From the NCBI RefSeq assembly GCF_040833985.1, contig NZ_CP162139.1:1384001-1448000 (forward strand): a DNA stretch of 64,000 nt, given 5' to 3'. A program made the translations under genes and the position numbers. The DNA comes from Leptospira sp. WS4.C2 (GTDB lineage: Bacteria > Spirochaetota > Leptospiria > Leptospirales > Leptospiraceae). Shown here piece by piece: positions 16,766 to 28,229 of the stretch (within the stretch, counting starts at the first letter, position 1; each line of letters begins with the position of its first letter). Below the pieces are notes generated by a model. The model saw nothing but the letters and a program-made list of their open reading frames with translations, did not search any database and was not told where the DNA came from.

Positions 16766-18165
16766 AACGCATTTTTTTAATTTTATTTGCTCTTAGTTTT
16801 TGGACACTCTCTGCACGTGAGATGGGGGAGTTTGTTCGAGATTTACAGTTCAAACCACTAGAGTTTGAAGTACCAAAAATCACATCCGTGGAAAAACCCT
16901 CAGGTGTGGAAATTTTTTCACTCAAGAATGCTGAATTTCCTATTGTATATGCGGATATCTATGTTTACCACGGGAAAAAACATTTAGGCAAAAGATCAAT
17001 TGAAATTGCAAGACTATTGGAAGATAGTTGGGAGTTGTCTGGATCGGCCACTTTTCCAAAAGAGAAGTTTTTAGAAACACTCGAGTTTTATGGTGCGTCT
17101 TTTTCTGTTTCCATCGATTACGAAAAAACAGTTTTTAGTATTGCTTACCTGAAATCCACAGAGAAGGCAGTCCTCCCTGTTTTGCAGTCTTTTTTTGCAG
17201 AACCAAATTTAGATGAGTCTTTGATGGCAACCGCCAAAGGAAAGCTAGGTGAGGAGATCAAACGTAGAAATGATAACCCGACGGCACTTGGATCAAGAAA
17301 AGCGAAGGAGGCTTTGTTTCGTGGAACCATTGCGGGCACTTCCATGCAGCTTACTTCTTTAGAATCCCTGAAACTCACGGACCTTGTTCAGTTCCAAAAA
17401 GAAATATTAAGTGAGCCCAAACGAAGGTTTCTTGTGACTGGCGATTTTGATTTACAATCTTGGGAGAATTTTTTTCCTAATTTGCCAGAAGGATCGATAT
17501 CACAGGATTTTGAACGAATCACACCTTCTCTCTTGTCTGAAAATGTAAAAAAAGAAGGAAAGGAAATTCGTTTGGTGGCCAAAGATGTAAACCAAACATT
17601 TATTTCTATGATGGGAGTTCTCCCCGAGCACAACCATCCTGATTTTTATGCCATCCAAGTTCTAAATTATATCATTGGTGCTGGTGGGTTTAACTCCTAT
17701 TATATGAGAGAGATTCGAAATAACCGTGGTCTTGCTTATTCGGCGGGGAGTACTACTGAATTCCAAGAAAATTATGGAACCATCCAGTTCTTTGCCATGA
17801 CAAAAACCGAATCTGCAAAAGAAGTTCTCTCTCTTATGCGAGAACTCATCCAACCTAAACTGATTGATTCCTTAACAGAAGAAGAACTGGTTCGTGCCAA
17901 AAATGCCATCATCAACCAGTTTGTCTTTCAATTTGAAGATGATAAACGAACTCTTGCGAGCGAAGTAAGAAGACGTGATCACAAAATGCCGGAAGGATAC
18001 TTACAAAACTTCCGAAAGGAAATCGACCGATTGACCCTCTCTGACTTAAAACGAGCGGCTAAACTTTATTTCCAGTCGGACAAATTATTGGTTACGGTTG
18101 TGGGGCCAAAAACTTTGGAACAATCCTGGAAAGGATCGGTAAAGGTAATAAATCCGGAAGATTGA
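16762..18165 (+). CDS. M16 family peptidase-like protein lacking the zinc motif
   Basis: The 467-residue protein has an N-terminal signal peptide (MKRIFLILFALSFWTLSA). The fold-level pattern is M16, including a late GAGGFNSYYMREIRNNRGLAYSAGS that matches the C-terminal M16 domain. Where the catalytic HxxEH should be (around residues 80-95, after VYADIYVYHGKK) the sequence reads IEIARLLEDSWE, with no histidines. It is therefore probably the non-catalytic partner of the upstream peptidase, as in heterodimeric M16B enzymes and mitochondrial processing peptidase. The 4-bp overlap supports a stoichiometric pair. Confidence 0.87.
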   Translation: MKRIFLILFALSFWTLSAREMGEFVRDLQFKPLEFEVPKITSVEKPSGVEIFSLKNAEFPIVYADIYVYHGKKHLGKRSIEIARLLEDSWELSGSATFPKEKFLETLEFYGASFSVSIDYEKTVFSIAYLKSTEKAVLPVLQSFFAEPNLDESLMATAKGKLGEEIKRRNDNPTALGSRKAKEALFRGTIAGTSMQLTSLESLKLTDLVQFQKEILSEPKRRFLVTGDFDLQSWENFFPNLPEGSISQDFERITPSLLSENVKKEGKEIRLVAKDVNQTFISMMGVLPEHNHPDFYAIQVLNYIIGAGGFNSYYMREIRNNRGLAYSAGSTTEFQENYGTIQFFAMTKTESAKEVLSLMRELIQPKLIDSLTEEELVRAKNAIINQFVFQFEDDKRTLASEVRRRDHKMPEGYLQNFRKEIDRLTLSDLKRAAKLYFQSDKLLVTVVGPKTLEQSWKGSVKVINPED

Positions 18166-19004
18166 TGTTAACAGCTAGTTTCGAATACAAAGGAACCAAA
18201 TTTGAAGGTTTGTCCGAAGGGGGAATTCGGACATCCATCATTTGTCCTTCTCTTGACTTTATGTTTGATTTTGGGTTTATCAATCCTGATAAAATTCATA
18301 TCGGTAAAATTCTATTATCGCACGCCCATCTGGATCATTCTTGTGGAATCCCATACTATGTTTCTCAACGGAGCCTTCGAAAGCTTCCCGTTCCGAAAAT
18401 TTACCTTCCCAAATCTTTAGAACCTAAGATGTCACAGATTCTAAAATTATATTCCGAAATTGAAGATTTTGATTATGATTGCGAACTTGTTGGTCTCGAG
18501 TTTGGAGACCGTGTGGATTTAAAACCGGGTTATTTTTTTAAGCCTTTAGAAAGTTTTCATAGAGTTCCTTCGCAAGGTTATACGGTTTATGAAACGAAAC
18601 GGAAGTTAAAGAAAGAGTGGACCAGTCTTAGTTCGGAAGAAATTCGTAGTAAAAAAGATTTGGGCGAAGATCCTACAGAAGAAATTTCAGTTCCCTTTGT
18701 TTCATTTTCTGGAGATACAAAAATTGAATATGTATTAGAAAATGAAGATGTTCGTAAAAGCAAAATTCTATTTATGGAATGTACATACTACTGCGACAAA
18801 AGGGATGTGAGCCGTGCACGGGAATGGGGTCATACACATTTTGATGAAATTATCGAACATGCCTCCGCCTTTGAAAATGAAGCTATTGTTTTGATCCACC
18901 CTTCGAAACGTTATAGTTATCGCGAGTTAAATGATCTAGTTCGAAAGAAAGTTCCTCCAATTCTCAAAGATCGTCTTTCTCTTTTTTTGCCTCCCAAAAC
19001 ATGA
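18165..19004 (+). CDS. Metallo-beta-lactamase-fold hydrolase (RNase Z-like)
   Basis: The 279-residue protein has the metal-binding motif SHAHLDH (His53, His55, Asp57, His58). The surrounding layout, including FVSFSGDTKIEYVL with a metal-ligand Asp and HTHFDEI with later histidines, resembles the RNase Z/ElaC and metal-dependent hydrolase branch of the family. Whether it processes tRNA 3' ends or has another phosphodiester or ester substrate is open. The ATG at 18165 overlaps the previous stop; an in-frame TTG three bases earlier is an alternative. It overlaps the following methyltransferase by 4 bp. Confidence 0.8.
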   Translation: MLTASFEYKGTKFEGLSEGGIRTSIICPSLDFMFDFGFINPDKIHIGKILLSHAHLDHSCGIPYYVSQRSLRKLPVPKIYLPKSLEPKMSQILKLYSEIEDFDYDCELVGLEFGDRVDLKPGYFFKPLESFHRVPSQGYTVYETKRKLKKEWTSLSSEEIRSKKDLGEDPTEEISVPFVSFSGDTKIEYVLENEDVRKSKILFMECTYYCDKRDVSRAREWGHTHFDEIIEHASAFENEAIVLIHPSKRYSYRELNDLVRKKVPPILKDRLSLFLPPKT

Positions 19005-19660
19005 AACCAAGGCCAAGTATCTATATCCCCGAATTGGAATCTTATATAGATTCTAGTTTGGTATACAAACCAAATCCCATATTTTTGGAAATGGAAATTT
19101 ACGCCAAAGAAAAGAACATTCCCATTGTGACGGCGGCTACAGGAGCTGTTTTGTCTCATTTGCTCTCTCTATTGAAGCCAAGTCAAGTTTTGGAATTAGG
19201 GACAGGCCTTGGGTATTCGACACTTTGGATGGCAGTGGGTTCTCAGAATTCGCAGTTCCTTACGGTAGATCGGCATGAGGAGCAGGCGGCTCTTCTGGAT
19301 GAGTATGCTAAAAAAATGGGGATCTGGGAACAAATTCATGTTAAACGGGTCACCGCTTCGGTTATGGATTACTTACAGAAGAACCGAGAGGAATGGTTAG
19401 ATTCTGATCTCTTTTTTGTTGATTGTGATAAAATTACCTACCCAGATATTTTTCGAATTCTTTGGACAGATGCCAAACCAGGAGCCAGTTTTTTATTCGA
19501 TAATATGTTATGGCATGGACGAGTCCTCCATCCCGATCCGAAGAAACCATCGGATTTAGCCGTCATGTCTCTTTGGAATGAGGTGAAATCCCAAGTTTCT
19601 CGTTATACTTTGTATCCAGTCGGTGATGGATTACTCTTTTTCCAAAAGGATAAAAAATAG
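19001..19660 (+). CDS. SAM-dependent O-methyltransferase (caffeoyl-CoA OMT/MT24-like)
   Basis: The 219-residue protein has a Rossmann core. AdoMet motif I is VLELGTGLGYSTLWMA, motif II is FLTVDRHEEQ, and the metal-binding Asp region is LFFVDCDKITYPD followed by FLFDNMLWHGRV. This matches the class I cation-dependent O-methyltransferases also seen in Leptospira structural work. The acceptor is unknown. It is the fourth gene of an overlapping unit with the M16 pair and the MBL hydrolase. Confidence 0.87.
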   Translation: MKPRPSIYIPELESYIDSSLVYKPNPIFLEMEIYAKEKNIPIVTAATGAVLSHLLSLLKPSQVLELGTGLGYSTLWMAVGSQNSQFLTVDRHEEQAALLDEYAKKMGIWEQIHVKRVTASVMDYLQKNREEWLDSDLFFVDCDKITYPDIFRILWTDAKPGASFLFDNMLWHGRVLHPDPKKPSDLAVMSLWNEVKSQVSRYTLYPVGDGLLFFQKDKK

Positions 19661-19718
19661 TAGTCAAACCCCTGTAATCTCGGCTATTCTGCTCCTTGGT
19701 TTAAGGAGAGTAAGTTTC

Positions 19719-20465
19719 GTGTTAAAAAATAGTTTCATCATCCTTTCGTTTTGTTTCTTTTGTTTGTCTCTGTCTGCACAAGAGTCTGGGGCTCCCGAAA
19801 AAGGGAAAGAGTCCTTTGAGGAACTCGACAAACTAGATCAAGGGAACAACTTAGAACGCAAACAATATAAGAATATTTCTGAAAATAACAAAGACCGTGT
19901 CATTAATTCGATCAAACTGCTAACGATAGTTACAGCTAACTTTGGTGATGAAGTTCCCGATTCAAAAACAGCTCTAGAGAAAATCAAAAAAGACTACCAG
20001 GTGGTTTTACGTTATTACTATAGACGTGCCTACGTAGCTTCCGGGAAAGCCATGGTCGCTTTGGAAAAAGATATTTCTGCTCTCATGGGTAAGTTTGCAA
20101 AAAACTATGATACCAAAACACAGAACTTACTTGCTGAATGTGCTGATTTAATCACAGGCCAAGAACAATCCCAACTGGTAGAAACTTCGCAAGAAGGATC
20201 TAAGGTAGTGGTTCCTTACCGTGAGATTGCGGAAGGCCAACAAAAACTGCGCATTGCTTATGGGCAAATGGGCTTGGCCACGGACATGTCTCGAGATGAC
20301 AGATTCTACGATGCCATCGTACATTACCGAATTGCCAAGGACTACGGAATCAAAATCCTATCCGATTTCAAAGAAGCAGAAGCTGACAAAAAAACAATCA
20401 CTGATAAATACGCTAAAGACTTAAGCGATAACAGAAACCAAATCTTTAGCCAACCTACAAAATAG
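19719..20465 (+). CDS. Secreted helical protein of unknown function (248 aa)
   Basis: GTG 19719 is chosen: it has AAGGAG at 19703-19708 and gives a clean signal peptide with cleavage after SLSAQ. The mature protein is hydrophilic and predicted helical. It has TPR-like spacing in the last third (EGQQKLRIAYGQMGLATDMSR, then DAIVHYRIAKDYGIKIL), suggesting a periplasmic helical-repeat scaffold. I do not recognise a named family. A stable hairpin separates it from the downstream amidase gene. Confidence 0.72.
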   Translation: MLKNSFIILSFCFFCLSLSAQESGAPEKGKESFEELDKLDQGNNLERKQYKNISENNKDRVINSIKLLTIVTANFGDEVPDSKTALEKIKKDYQVVLRYYYRRAYVASGKAMVALEKDISALMGKFAKNYDTKTQNLLAECADLITGQEQSQLVETSQEGSKVVVPYREIAEGQQKLRIAYGQMGLATDMSRDDRFYDAIVHYRIAKDYGIKILSDFKEAEADKKTITDKYAKDLSDNRNQIFSQPTK

Positions 20466-20483
20466 AACTCTAAACTTTTTCTT

Positions 20484-20509
20484 TTCTCCGCTCCCTAGGG
20501 TGCGGAGAA
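20484..20509 (+). promoter_or_regulatory. Stable intergenic hairpin overlapping the amidase ribosome-binding site
   Basis: Eight-base arms TTCTCCGC (20484-20491) and GCGGAGAA (20502-20509) are perfect complements, and the loop contains a further CCC/GGG pairing. No T-tract follows, so it is not a standard intrinsic terminator. The GGAG in the right arm is the only SD-like sequence before the GTG at 20519, so folding would restrict translation of the amidase gene, or the stem may mark RNA processing. Confidence 0.45.
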
Positions 20510-20518
20510 TGACCCATC

Positions 20519-21859
20519 GTGCAATTTTTATTTTCTTTATCCTTTAGTAGATTTTTCTTATTACTCGGTATAGGTTTCTTTTCCTTTTCCTTAGGAGCGG
20601 TGCCTGTCTTTCGGATTGTTGTGGATCCAGGCCACGGGGGAGTTGCCAAAGATCCCAAGGCACAACATGGAGACAAATATGATAGTGTCACCCAAACTTA
20701 TTTAGAAACGTACAAACAAGGAACAGAACACGGAAACATCACTGAAAGAAAGGTAGTCCTTGACTTAGCTAAAGAAGTACACCGGATTTTGAAACAAACG
20801 GAGACAGATGCAGGTTGGAAAGAATTCGAAGGTTATCTCAAACTATTCTCCAAAAAAACAGATTTCACAAGAGTTACCTTCGAAAGTAAACTCACTCGTG
20901 AATCTTCCTTCGATGATGATCCCACATCCGATGATCCCAATGCCATTTACAGGTTGTATGATTTTCCTGATCCAAAAACGGGTGTTCGTCGGAAGGGTCG
21001 ATTATCAAAAATTAATGAACATAAACCTCATCTGGTTTTGTCACTCCATTTGAATCCGGCTAGTAAGGGACAAACCGGAGGTATGGGGGCTGTCCTCACC
21101 CCAGGTTACAAAACATTCTCCCAAATCAAAAAAATATCGGAAAAGAAAAAATCACAAAATGCCTTTGTGAATGGCCCTTGGTCGGATTGGCTGATTTTTC
21201 AATCGGGATGGTCCAAGTTGGAGAATGCTATGGCAGACACTTGGATTTACCTACATGGGTATTGGACTAAGAAAAATGGTAAAGAAACCGATGTTTCCAA
21301 GTTTGAAGGTTACCGTCAAAACATGATTAGCTGGCGTTATGCCGATGATCCTAACTGGGAAAAACAAATTGGAAAACCAGGCCCTTACGCCACAACCCAC
21401 GAAGATTTTTCGGAAACAGGAAAGTTTTGGGAAAGGGAAAAAGGGAAAAAAGAGGAGTGGAGAAGGGAAGGGGGAAAAGAAGGATTTGGTGGCGATAACC
21501 ACTATGTAACTAAAGAATTGATGCGTTTTGTTCAATACGGACTCCCCGTCCAATTAAAAGAAAAAGACTCTCCTTATCCTGAACTTGGCCCCATCCAAAA
21601 ACCGTATATCTCTACCTATAGTCTTCCGACTTATACCAATGCACTTTGTGCTTTTATCGAAATAGGTTATGTCAACCGAAGCCGTGATATGAAATACCTT
21701 ACGCAAAATAAAAAAGAGACAGCCATTTCCTTAGCAGTGGGCATTTACTCTTTGTTTGTTGGTCTGGATGTGAAAAAAAATGTAAATCTACCTTATAACC
21801 CAAAAGGTAAAAAAGTCAATTGGGAAAGGTATGAAACTTATTTTGATGACGTACTGTAG
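20519..21859 (+). CDS. N-acetylmuramoyl-L-alanine amidase (Amidase_3 type)
   Basis: The 446-residue protein has a signal peptide or anchor at residues 5-28. The zinc site is recognisable: VVDPGHGG (His39), then ERKVVLDLAKEV with the second ligand Glu, and LVLSLHLNPAS with the third ligand His. This family cleaves the amide between MurNAc and the stem peptide in the periplasm. It is longer than usual because of an insertion of about 200 residues between the third ligand and a C-terminal catalytic-Glu-type segment (ALCAFIEIGYVNRS). The insertion is lysine-rich, with KFWEREKGKKEEWRREGGK. The GTG start lies just after the hairpin. Confidence 0.86.
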   Translation: MQFLFSLSFSRFFLLLGIGFFSFSLGAVPVFRIVVDPGHGGVAKDPKAQHGDKYDSVTQTYLETYKQGTEHGNITERKVVLDLAKEVHRILKQTETDAGWKEFEGYLKLFSKKTDFTRVTFESKLTRESSFDDDPTSDDPNAIYRLYDFPDPKTGVRRKGRLSKINEHKPHLVLSLHLNPASKGQTGGMGAVLTPGYKTFSQIKKISEKKKSQNAFVNGPWSDWLIFQSGWSKLENAMADTWIYLHGYWTKKNGKETDVSKFEGYRQNMISWRYADDPNWEKQIGKPGPYATTHEDFSETGKFWEREKGKKEEWRREGGKEGFGGDNHYVTKELMRFVQYGLPVQLKEKDSPYPELGPIQKPYISTYSLPTYTNALCAFIEIGYVNRSRDMKYLTQNKKETAISLAVGIYSLFVGLDVKKNVNLPYNPKGKKVNWERYETYFDDVL

Positions 21860-21872
21860 ATAAATTCAATCC

Positions 21873-22646
21873 ATGAAACCAAAAAAAGAATCTTCGAAAG
21901 TACTCGATCATCCTCTCTTTCAAGAGTTAATCGTCATGTACCAAAAGTCTCTCCAGAAGAGATATTCGCCGGAAAATCTGTTATTATACCCTGAGTTTAG
22001 TTCTATTCCCCGTTCGAAAATAGACCAATTGCTGCATTTTTTTTTAGAATACCTTTATCCAGAATATTCCAAACGAAAGGAATTAGACTCCGCCTTCGAT
22101 GCGTTATCCGGTTTTGTAAACCATCCAACAAAAATCTGGGGAATCCTTGGAAACTTGACCATGTCTATTTTTCGTTTTGGAAAACATTTTCCCATGGCAT
22201 TAAAAGCGGGACTTGCGGCCCTCCATTCCTATGTTACCGCCCATCAGTTTGAAGAAGAACTTGTTTTGGAACTTGATAGAAGAGAAAACAAAGTTAGTCT
22301 GTTGGAATCAGAATTTGCAATGGATTCACTCATTGCTAAAGTAGAAAAAAAGAAAGCCGATGTTTTCCGAAAAGACATTGGTGCCCTCTTTAAAGTATTT
22401 TCGGATGCAGAACTCATTCGTAAGATTATTCTCATTATGGAAGATATACTCGTTAAGATGGAATCGAAGGGTAGTTTGTATACTGAGGAAGATAGAAAAG
22501 GAATTATGCTGGGAGTTTCGATTCTAAAAGCGGGGAGAGAGATCTTTGATCAGATGAAAGAAGATGAGATAAACCTTGTCTTACAAGCCATTGATACCAT
22601 CGAAGAAGATTTTTATCAAAAGGCTTGCGAGAGAGATTCGAACTAA
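21873..22646 (+). CDS. Conserved-looking cytoplasmic protein of unknown function (257 aa)
   Basis: There is no signal peptide and no family I recognise. The protein is predicted mostly helical. A hydrophobic, glycine-containing central region (FVNHPTKIWGILGNLTMSIFRFGKHFPMALKAG, read in pieces) might associate with membrane. Acidic/basic amphipathic helices follow to the C-terminus. It starts 13 bp after the amidase gene, so it shares its mRNA. It converges with tRNA-Leu. Confidence 0.7.
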   Translation: MKPKKESSKVLDHPLFQELIVMYQKSLQKRYSPENLLLYPEFSSIPRSKIDQLLHFFLEYLYPEYSKRKELDSAFDALSGFVNHPTKIWGILGNLTMSIFRFGKHFPMALKAGLAALHSYVTAHQFEEELVLELDRRENKVSLLESEFAMDSLIAKVEKKKADVFRKDIGALFKVFSDAELIRKIILIMEDILVKMESKGSLYTEEDRKGIMLGVSILKAGREIFDQMKEDEINLVLQAIDTIEEDFYQKACERDSN

Positions 22647-22654
22647 ATTACTGT

Positions 22655-22741
22655 TGGTACCGATGGCCGGAATCGAACCGGCATGATGTTACCATCGGTG
22701 GATTTTGAATCCACTGCGTCTACCAATTCCACCACACCGGC
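22655..22741 (-). tRNA. tRNA-Leu (anticodon CAA)
   Basis: The 87-nt class II tRNA has acceptor arms GCCGGTG and CATCGGT (one G-U closing pair), anticodon stem GTGGA/TCCAC around loop TTCAAAA, a long variable arm, T loop TTCGATT and an encoded CCA (22655-22657). Its 5' end lies only five bases after the stop codon of the upstream thioesterase gene on the same strand, so it probably comes from a shared transcript. Confidence 0.95.
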
Positions 22742-22746
22742 ATAAA

Positions 22747-23151
22747 TCAGTCTTCAGCTTCGATATATTTACCTTTTCCGCGGGCCACTATTTTGCCGAT
22801 CTCATTTTCTATTTCAGCCCTGTTTTCTATGATTTTTTTGTTCTTTTTCACAAACCATCCACGTAAGTGCAATGGTTCATTCACTTTCGCAGGTTGAAGG
22901 AAACGAATGGTTAATTCACCTGTAGTGGTTTCAAAATTCATCGCTTCATTGATCTTAACCATGATTTCATCTAGGATGGTGGATATAATTCCTGGGTGGA
23001 TTTGATCCGGTAAACCCTGGTATTTTTCGGGGCAGGTATAATCACCAAAGGCAGTTTTTGTGTCTTCGTCAAATGTGATTTTCAACTGCAACCCGTCTGC
23101 ATTGTCCGGTGAGGAGGCAAAGCTGAGATTTTTTTTCGCAACGGATTTCAT
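22747..23151 (-). CDS. PaaI-like hotdog-fold thioesterase
   Basis: The 134-residue length is standard for single hotdog domains. The catalytic-helix region [13 protein letters not shown] matches the family pattern HGGx(4-5)LLDE, with Pro in place of the first Gly, and [19 protein letters not shown] matches the central strands. It probably hydrolyses an acyl-CoA; the substrate is unknown. It is followed at once by tRNA-Leu on the same strand. Confidence 0.82.
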   Translation of the reverse strand: MKSVAKKNLSFASSPDNADGLQLKITFDEDTKTAFGDYTCPEKYQGLPDQIHPGIISTILDEIMVKINEAMNFETTTGELTIRFLQPAKVNEPLHLRGWFVKKNKKIIENRAEIENEIGKIVARGKGKYIEAED

Positions 23152-23313
23152 GCCACCATGGAACGCAAGAATTTCTCTTGTGTCAAGCAGAAAAAGAACT
23201 TGCGGTCATTTTGGCCCAAAAACCCCCGTAAAATGCTAGGAAATCGAATATTCTTTGATTGGACCTTAAGTTACTGTATAGTAAACCTCGAAAATAAAGA
23301 GTAGAACCCTTAT

Positions 23314-25908
<2,595 letters not shown>

Positions 25909-25967
25909 TCTCTTGACAACTTTTTTTTATTTTTACAGTCTAACAGAGATAAGAGAGGTATAAACCG

Positions 25968-25991
25968 ATGAGATTGCGAAGCCAAAACTAG
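25968..25991 (+). CDS. Seven-codon leader peptide upstream of the ABC-F gene
   Basis: An ATG at 25968 preceded by AGAGAGG encodes M-R-L-R-S-Q-N and stops at TAG 25989-25991. The stop codon is also the first three bases of an 11-bp inverted repeat. Such short leaders with stem-loops precede many antibiotic-resistance ABC-F genes, where a stalled ribosome changes RNA folding. This is an inference from layout, with no homology evidence for so short a peptide. Confidence 0.45.
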   Translation: MRLRSQN

Positions 25992-26089
25992 GCAAACAAA
26001 ATTTCAAATACTAAATCCATCCTTTTCCTAATCCTTTAGGACAAGACTTGTTTGCCTATTTCCCCATTTGGAAACCACAGGAGCTTGTC
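25989..26089 (+). promoter_or_regulatory. Candidate attenuator in the ABC-F leader
   Basis: TAGGCAAACAA (25989-25999) and TTGTTTGCCTA (26048-26058) are perfect 11-bp complements. Inside the loop is a second hairpin, TCCTAA (26026-26031) with TTAGGA (26036-26041). GACAAG (26040-26045) can alternatively pair with CTTGTC (26084-26089), just upstream of the ABC-F ATG and next to its SD AGGAG (26079-26083). The structures compete, as expected of a switch. A TTGACA at 25913-25918 may be the -35 of its promoter, but I found no convincing -10. Confidence 0.5.
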
Positions 26090-26091
26090 GC

Positions 26092-27600
26092 ATGTCCGAA
26101 CATATCACCATTCAAAATTTAAACTATCGTTACGAATCTCAATCTGACTTTTTATTCCAAGATCTAAACCTCCATTTTAGTCTGGGATGGACAGGAATTG
26201 TCGGAAAAAATGGAAGTGGGAAATCCACTCTCGCCAAAATCATAAAGGGGCAGATTACACCAGATTCTGGAACCGTATTTGGTAATAATAACATTTGTTA
26301 TGTTACTCAAGACACATTCCCTTCCGAGGAAGAACTTTCTCGGTTTCTTTATGACAATTCCAAAGAATCTGGGAGATTTAAAAATCTCCTGAAGGTAAAA
26401 ATCAAATCTCCAGAAGAGGTTTTTCACTTAAGTTTTGGAGAAAAACGGAGAGTGGTTTTGGCAATGGCTCTCTCTTCTGAATCGGATGTTTTGATTTTGG
26501 ATGAACCCACAAACCACTTGGATTTTGAAAGCATTCAGATCATCAAAGGGGCTATGCAATATTACCAAGGGATTGGAATTTTAATCAGTCACGACAGATC
26601 TTTGTTAGATGATCTTACTAAATCATGTGTATTTCTAGAAAAGAATTTTTATTCCCAAAGGCCAGGAAATTATTCAGAGGGAAAGAAGGAAATGGAAAGA
26701 GAGGCTGAGGAAAGAATTTTTGATTGGGAAAAGGCACGCAAAGAAAGAAAAAAGCTAGATGCAGAACTCAAACGAAGAAGGGAAGAAGCAAGTCTTTCCC
26801 ACAAACTTAGATCAAAAAAGGGTTTGGATCTTCATGACCATGATGGTCGTTCTCGAAAGAACTTAGCAAGAGTAAGTGGAAAAGATGGCCAAGCAGGTCG
26901 AATCAAAAATCAGTTAGAAAAAAGAACCGAACACTCGCAGCGAAAAGAAAAGGATATCTTTGCCAAACTTCCGGAAAAAGAAAATTTGGGAATTGGTTGG
27001 AAGGTGATTCCTTCGAAATCAAAATCCTTATTTTTGTTTGAAGGGGGTCATATCGATTTTGGTTTTATGCGATTGCAGTTAGATTCACATTTGCAAATAG
27101 TTCCGCTTTCTAGGATAGCGATTACAGGAAAGAACGGATCGGGAAAGTCGACTCTCCTAAAGTATTTGATTACTAGATTGGAAGAAAAACAGATTCCCTA
27201 TTTGTATTTACCTCAGGAATTCTCTAGAGCGGAGGTAGTTCAGTTATATTCTGAATTTCAAAGTTTAGATCCTGAAAAAAAGGCGAAGGTGCTCTCTTTC
27301 ATCCATCGGTTGGGAACCGATCCAAAACGTTTTTCTGAATCCGAAAGTTTGAGTCCCGGAGAAACAAAGAAGTTGTTTCTGTCCTTCCATCTAGATTCGA
27401 ATCCAGAAATTCTTCTCTTAGACGAACCAACGAACCATTTGGATATAAAATCTTTAGAGGCACTGGAGAGTTCTCTCATGTCTCTTGGATCTGCTTTGGT
27501 CGTTGTAAGCCATGACAGGCGATTTTTGGAATCCATTGCAGAGGAAGAGTGGTCCTTGGAAAACCTGTCGGTCACCCAAAAACATCTAGACAGAATCTAA
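26092..27600 (+). CDS. ABC-F family ATPase, probable ribosome-protection type
   Basis: The 502-residue soluble protein has two ABC domains and no membrane segments. Both Walker A motifs read GKNGSGKST, the signatures are LSFGEKRRV and LSPGETKKL, and the Walker B boxes are [12 protein letters not shown] and [13 protein letters not shown] long charged interdomain linker contains [20 protein letters not shown], a sequence style typical of the Vga/Lsa/Sal-like antibiotic-resistance ABC-Fs rather than Uup or EttA. Such proteins bind the ribosomal E site and displace drugs. Resistance function and drug class are inferred. ATG 26092 has SD AGGAG at the right distance and a leader that looks like an attenuator. 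Confidence 0.87.
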   Translation: MSEHITIQNLNYRYESQSDFLFQDLNLHFSLGWTGIVGKNGSGKSTLAKIIKGQITPDSGTVFGNNNICYVTQDTFPSEEELSRFLYDNSKESGRFKNLLKVKIKSPEEVFHLSFGEKRRVVLAMALSSESDVLILDEPTNHLDFESIQIIKGAMQYYQGIGILISHDRSLLDDLTKSCVFLEKNFYSQRPGNYSEGKKEMEREAEERIFDWEKARKERKKLDAELKRRREEASLSHKLRSKKGLDLHDHDGRSRKNLARVSGKDGQAGRIKNQLEKRTEHSQRKEKDIFAKLPEKENLGIGWKVIPSKSKSLFLFEGGHIDFGFMRLQLDSHLQIVPLSRIAITGKNGSGKSTLLKYLITRLEEKQIPYLYLPQEFSRAEVVQLYSEFQSLDPEKKAKVLSFIHRLGTDPKRFSESESLSPGETKKLFLSFHLDSNPEILLLDEPTNHLDIKSLEALESSLMSLGSALVVVSHDRRFLESIAEEEWSLENLSVTQKHLDRI

Positions 27601-27609
27601 GGATTGTAC

Positions 27610-27624
27610 TTAGAATAATTCTAA
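27610..27624. promoter_or_regulatory. PerR-box-like palindrome upstream of ahpC
   Basis: TTAGAATAATTCTAA is a perfect 7-1-7 palindrome differing from the Bacillus PerR box TTATAATNATTATAA at two symmetrical positions. It ends 11 bp before the ahpC ATG and its right end touches the SD AAGGAG, so bound repressor could block transcription or initiation. Leptospira has a PerR regulator and AhpC belongs to its peroxide response in pathogenic species; binding here is inferred. Confidence 0.6.
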
Positions 27625-27635
27625 GGAGTGACTCT

Positions 27636-28229
27636 ATGCCACAAGTGACATCACATGCCCCTGATTTTAAAGCAACCGCTGTGATCGGGGACAGTTTCAA
27701 AGAAATCAAATTGTCCGATTACAAAGGAAAATGGGTGGTTCTATTTTTCTATCCACTCGATTTTACATTTGTTTGTCCGACAGAAATTATTGAATACGAT
27801 GCGAAACTCGAAGATTTTAAAAAGATCGGAGCAGAAGTTTTGGGAGTTTCGGTTGATAGCGAATTTTCGCACTTAGCTTGGAAAAAAACTGCCAGAAAAG
27901 AAGGTGGTATTGGGGAGATCAAATACCCGCTCATCGCTGACAAAACGAAAGAAATCGCAAAGTCCTTTGGAGTTCTGATCGAGTCAGGTCCTGATGCTGG
28001 AGTTGCCCTACGCGGAACCTTTATCATTGATCCTGCTGGTATCATTCGCCAAGCAACTGTTAATGACCTTCCTGTAGGACGTAACATTGAAGAAGCAGTG
28101 CGCCTCATCAAAGCTTTCCAATTTGTGGAAAAACACGGTGAAGTTTGTCCTGCGAATTGGGACGAAGGAAAGAAAACGATGAAAGCAGATCCTACTGGAT
28201 CGAAAGCTTACTTCGCTTCTGTGAATTAA
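27636..28229 (+). CDS. ahpC: Peroxiredoxin (AhpC/Prx1 type, 2-Cys)
   Basis: The 197-residue enzyme reduces hydrogen peroxide and organic peroxides in the cytoplasm. The peroxidatic Cys is in FTFVCPTEI and the resolving Cys in GEVCPANW near the C-terminus, typical of 2-Cys peroxiredoxins. ATG 27636 is preceded by AAGGAG at seven bases and gives the normal family N-terminus; the longer upstream frame overlaps the ABC-F gene. No ahpF adjoins, so reduction probably uses thioredoxin. It is followed by sufB, an order known from Leptospira, linking peroxide defence with Fe-S repair. Confidence 0.94.
   Translation: MPQVTSHAPDFKATAVIGDSFKEIKLSDYKGKWVVLFFYPLDFTFVCPTEIIEYDAKLEDFKKIGAEVLGVSVDSEFSHLAWKKTARKEGGIGEIKYPLIADKTKEIAKSFGVLIESGPDAGVALRGTFIIDPAGIIRQATVNDLPVGRNIEEAVRLIKAFQFVEKHGEVCPANWDEGKKTMKADPTGSKAYFASVN

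Noticed and set aside
23251..23313. Promoter candidate TTGGAC/TATAGT before the large low-complexity gene
   Set aside because: The spacing is only 12 bp, far from the 16-18 bp required, and no alternative -35 is convincing.
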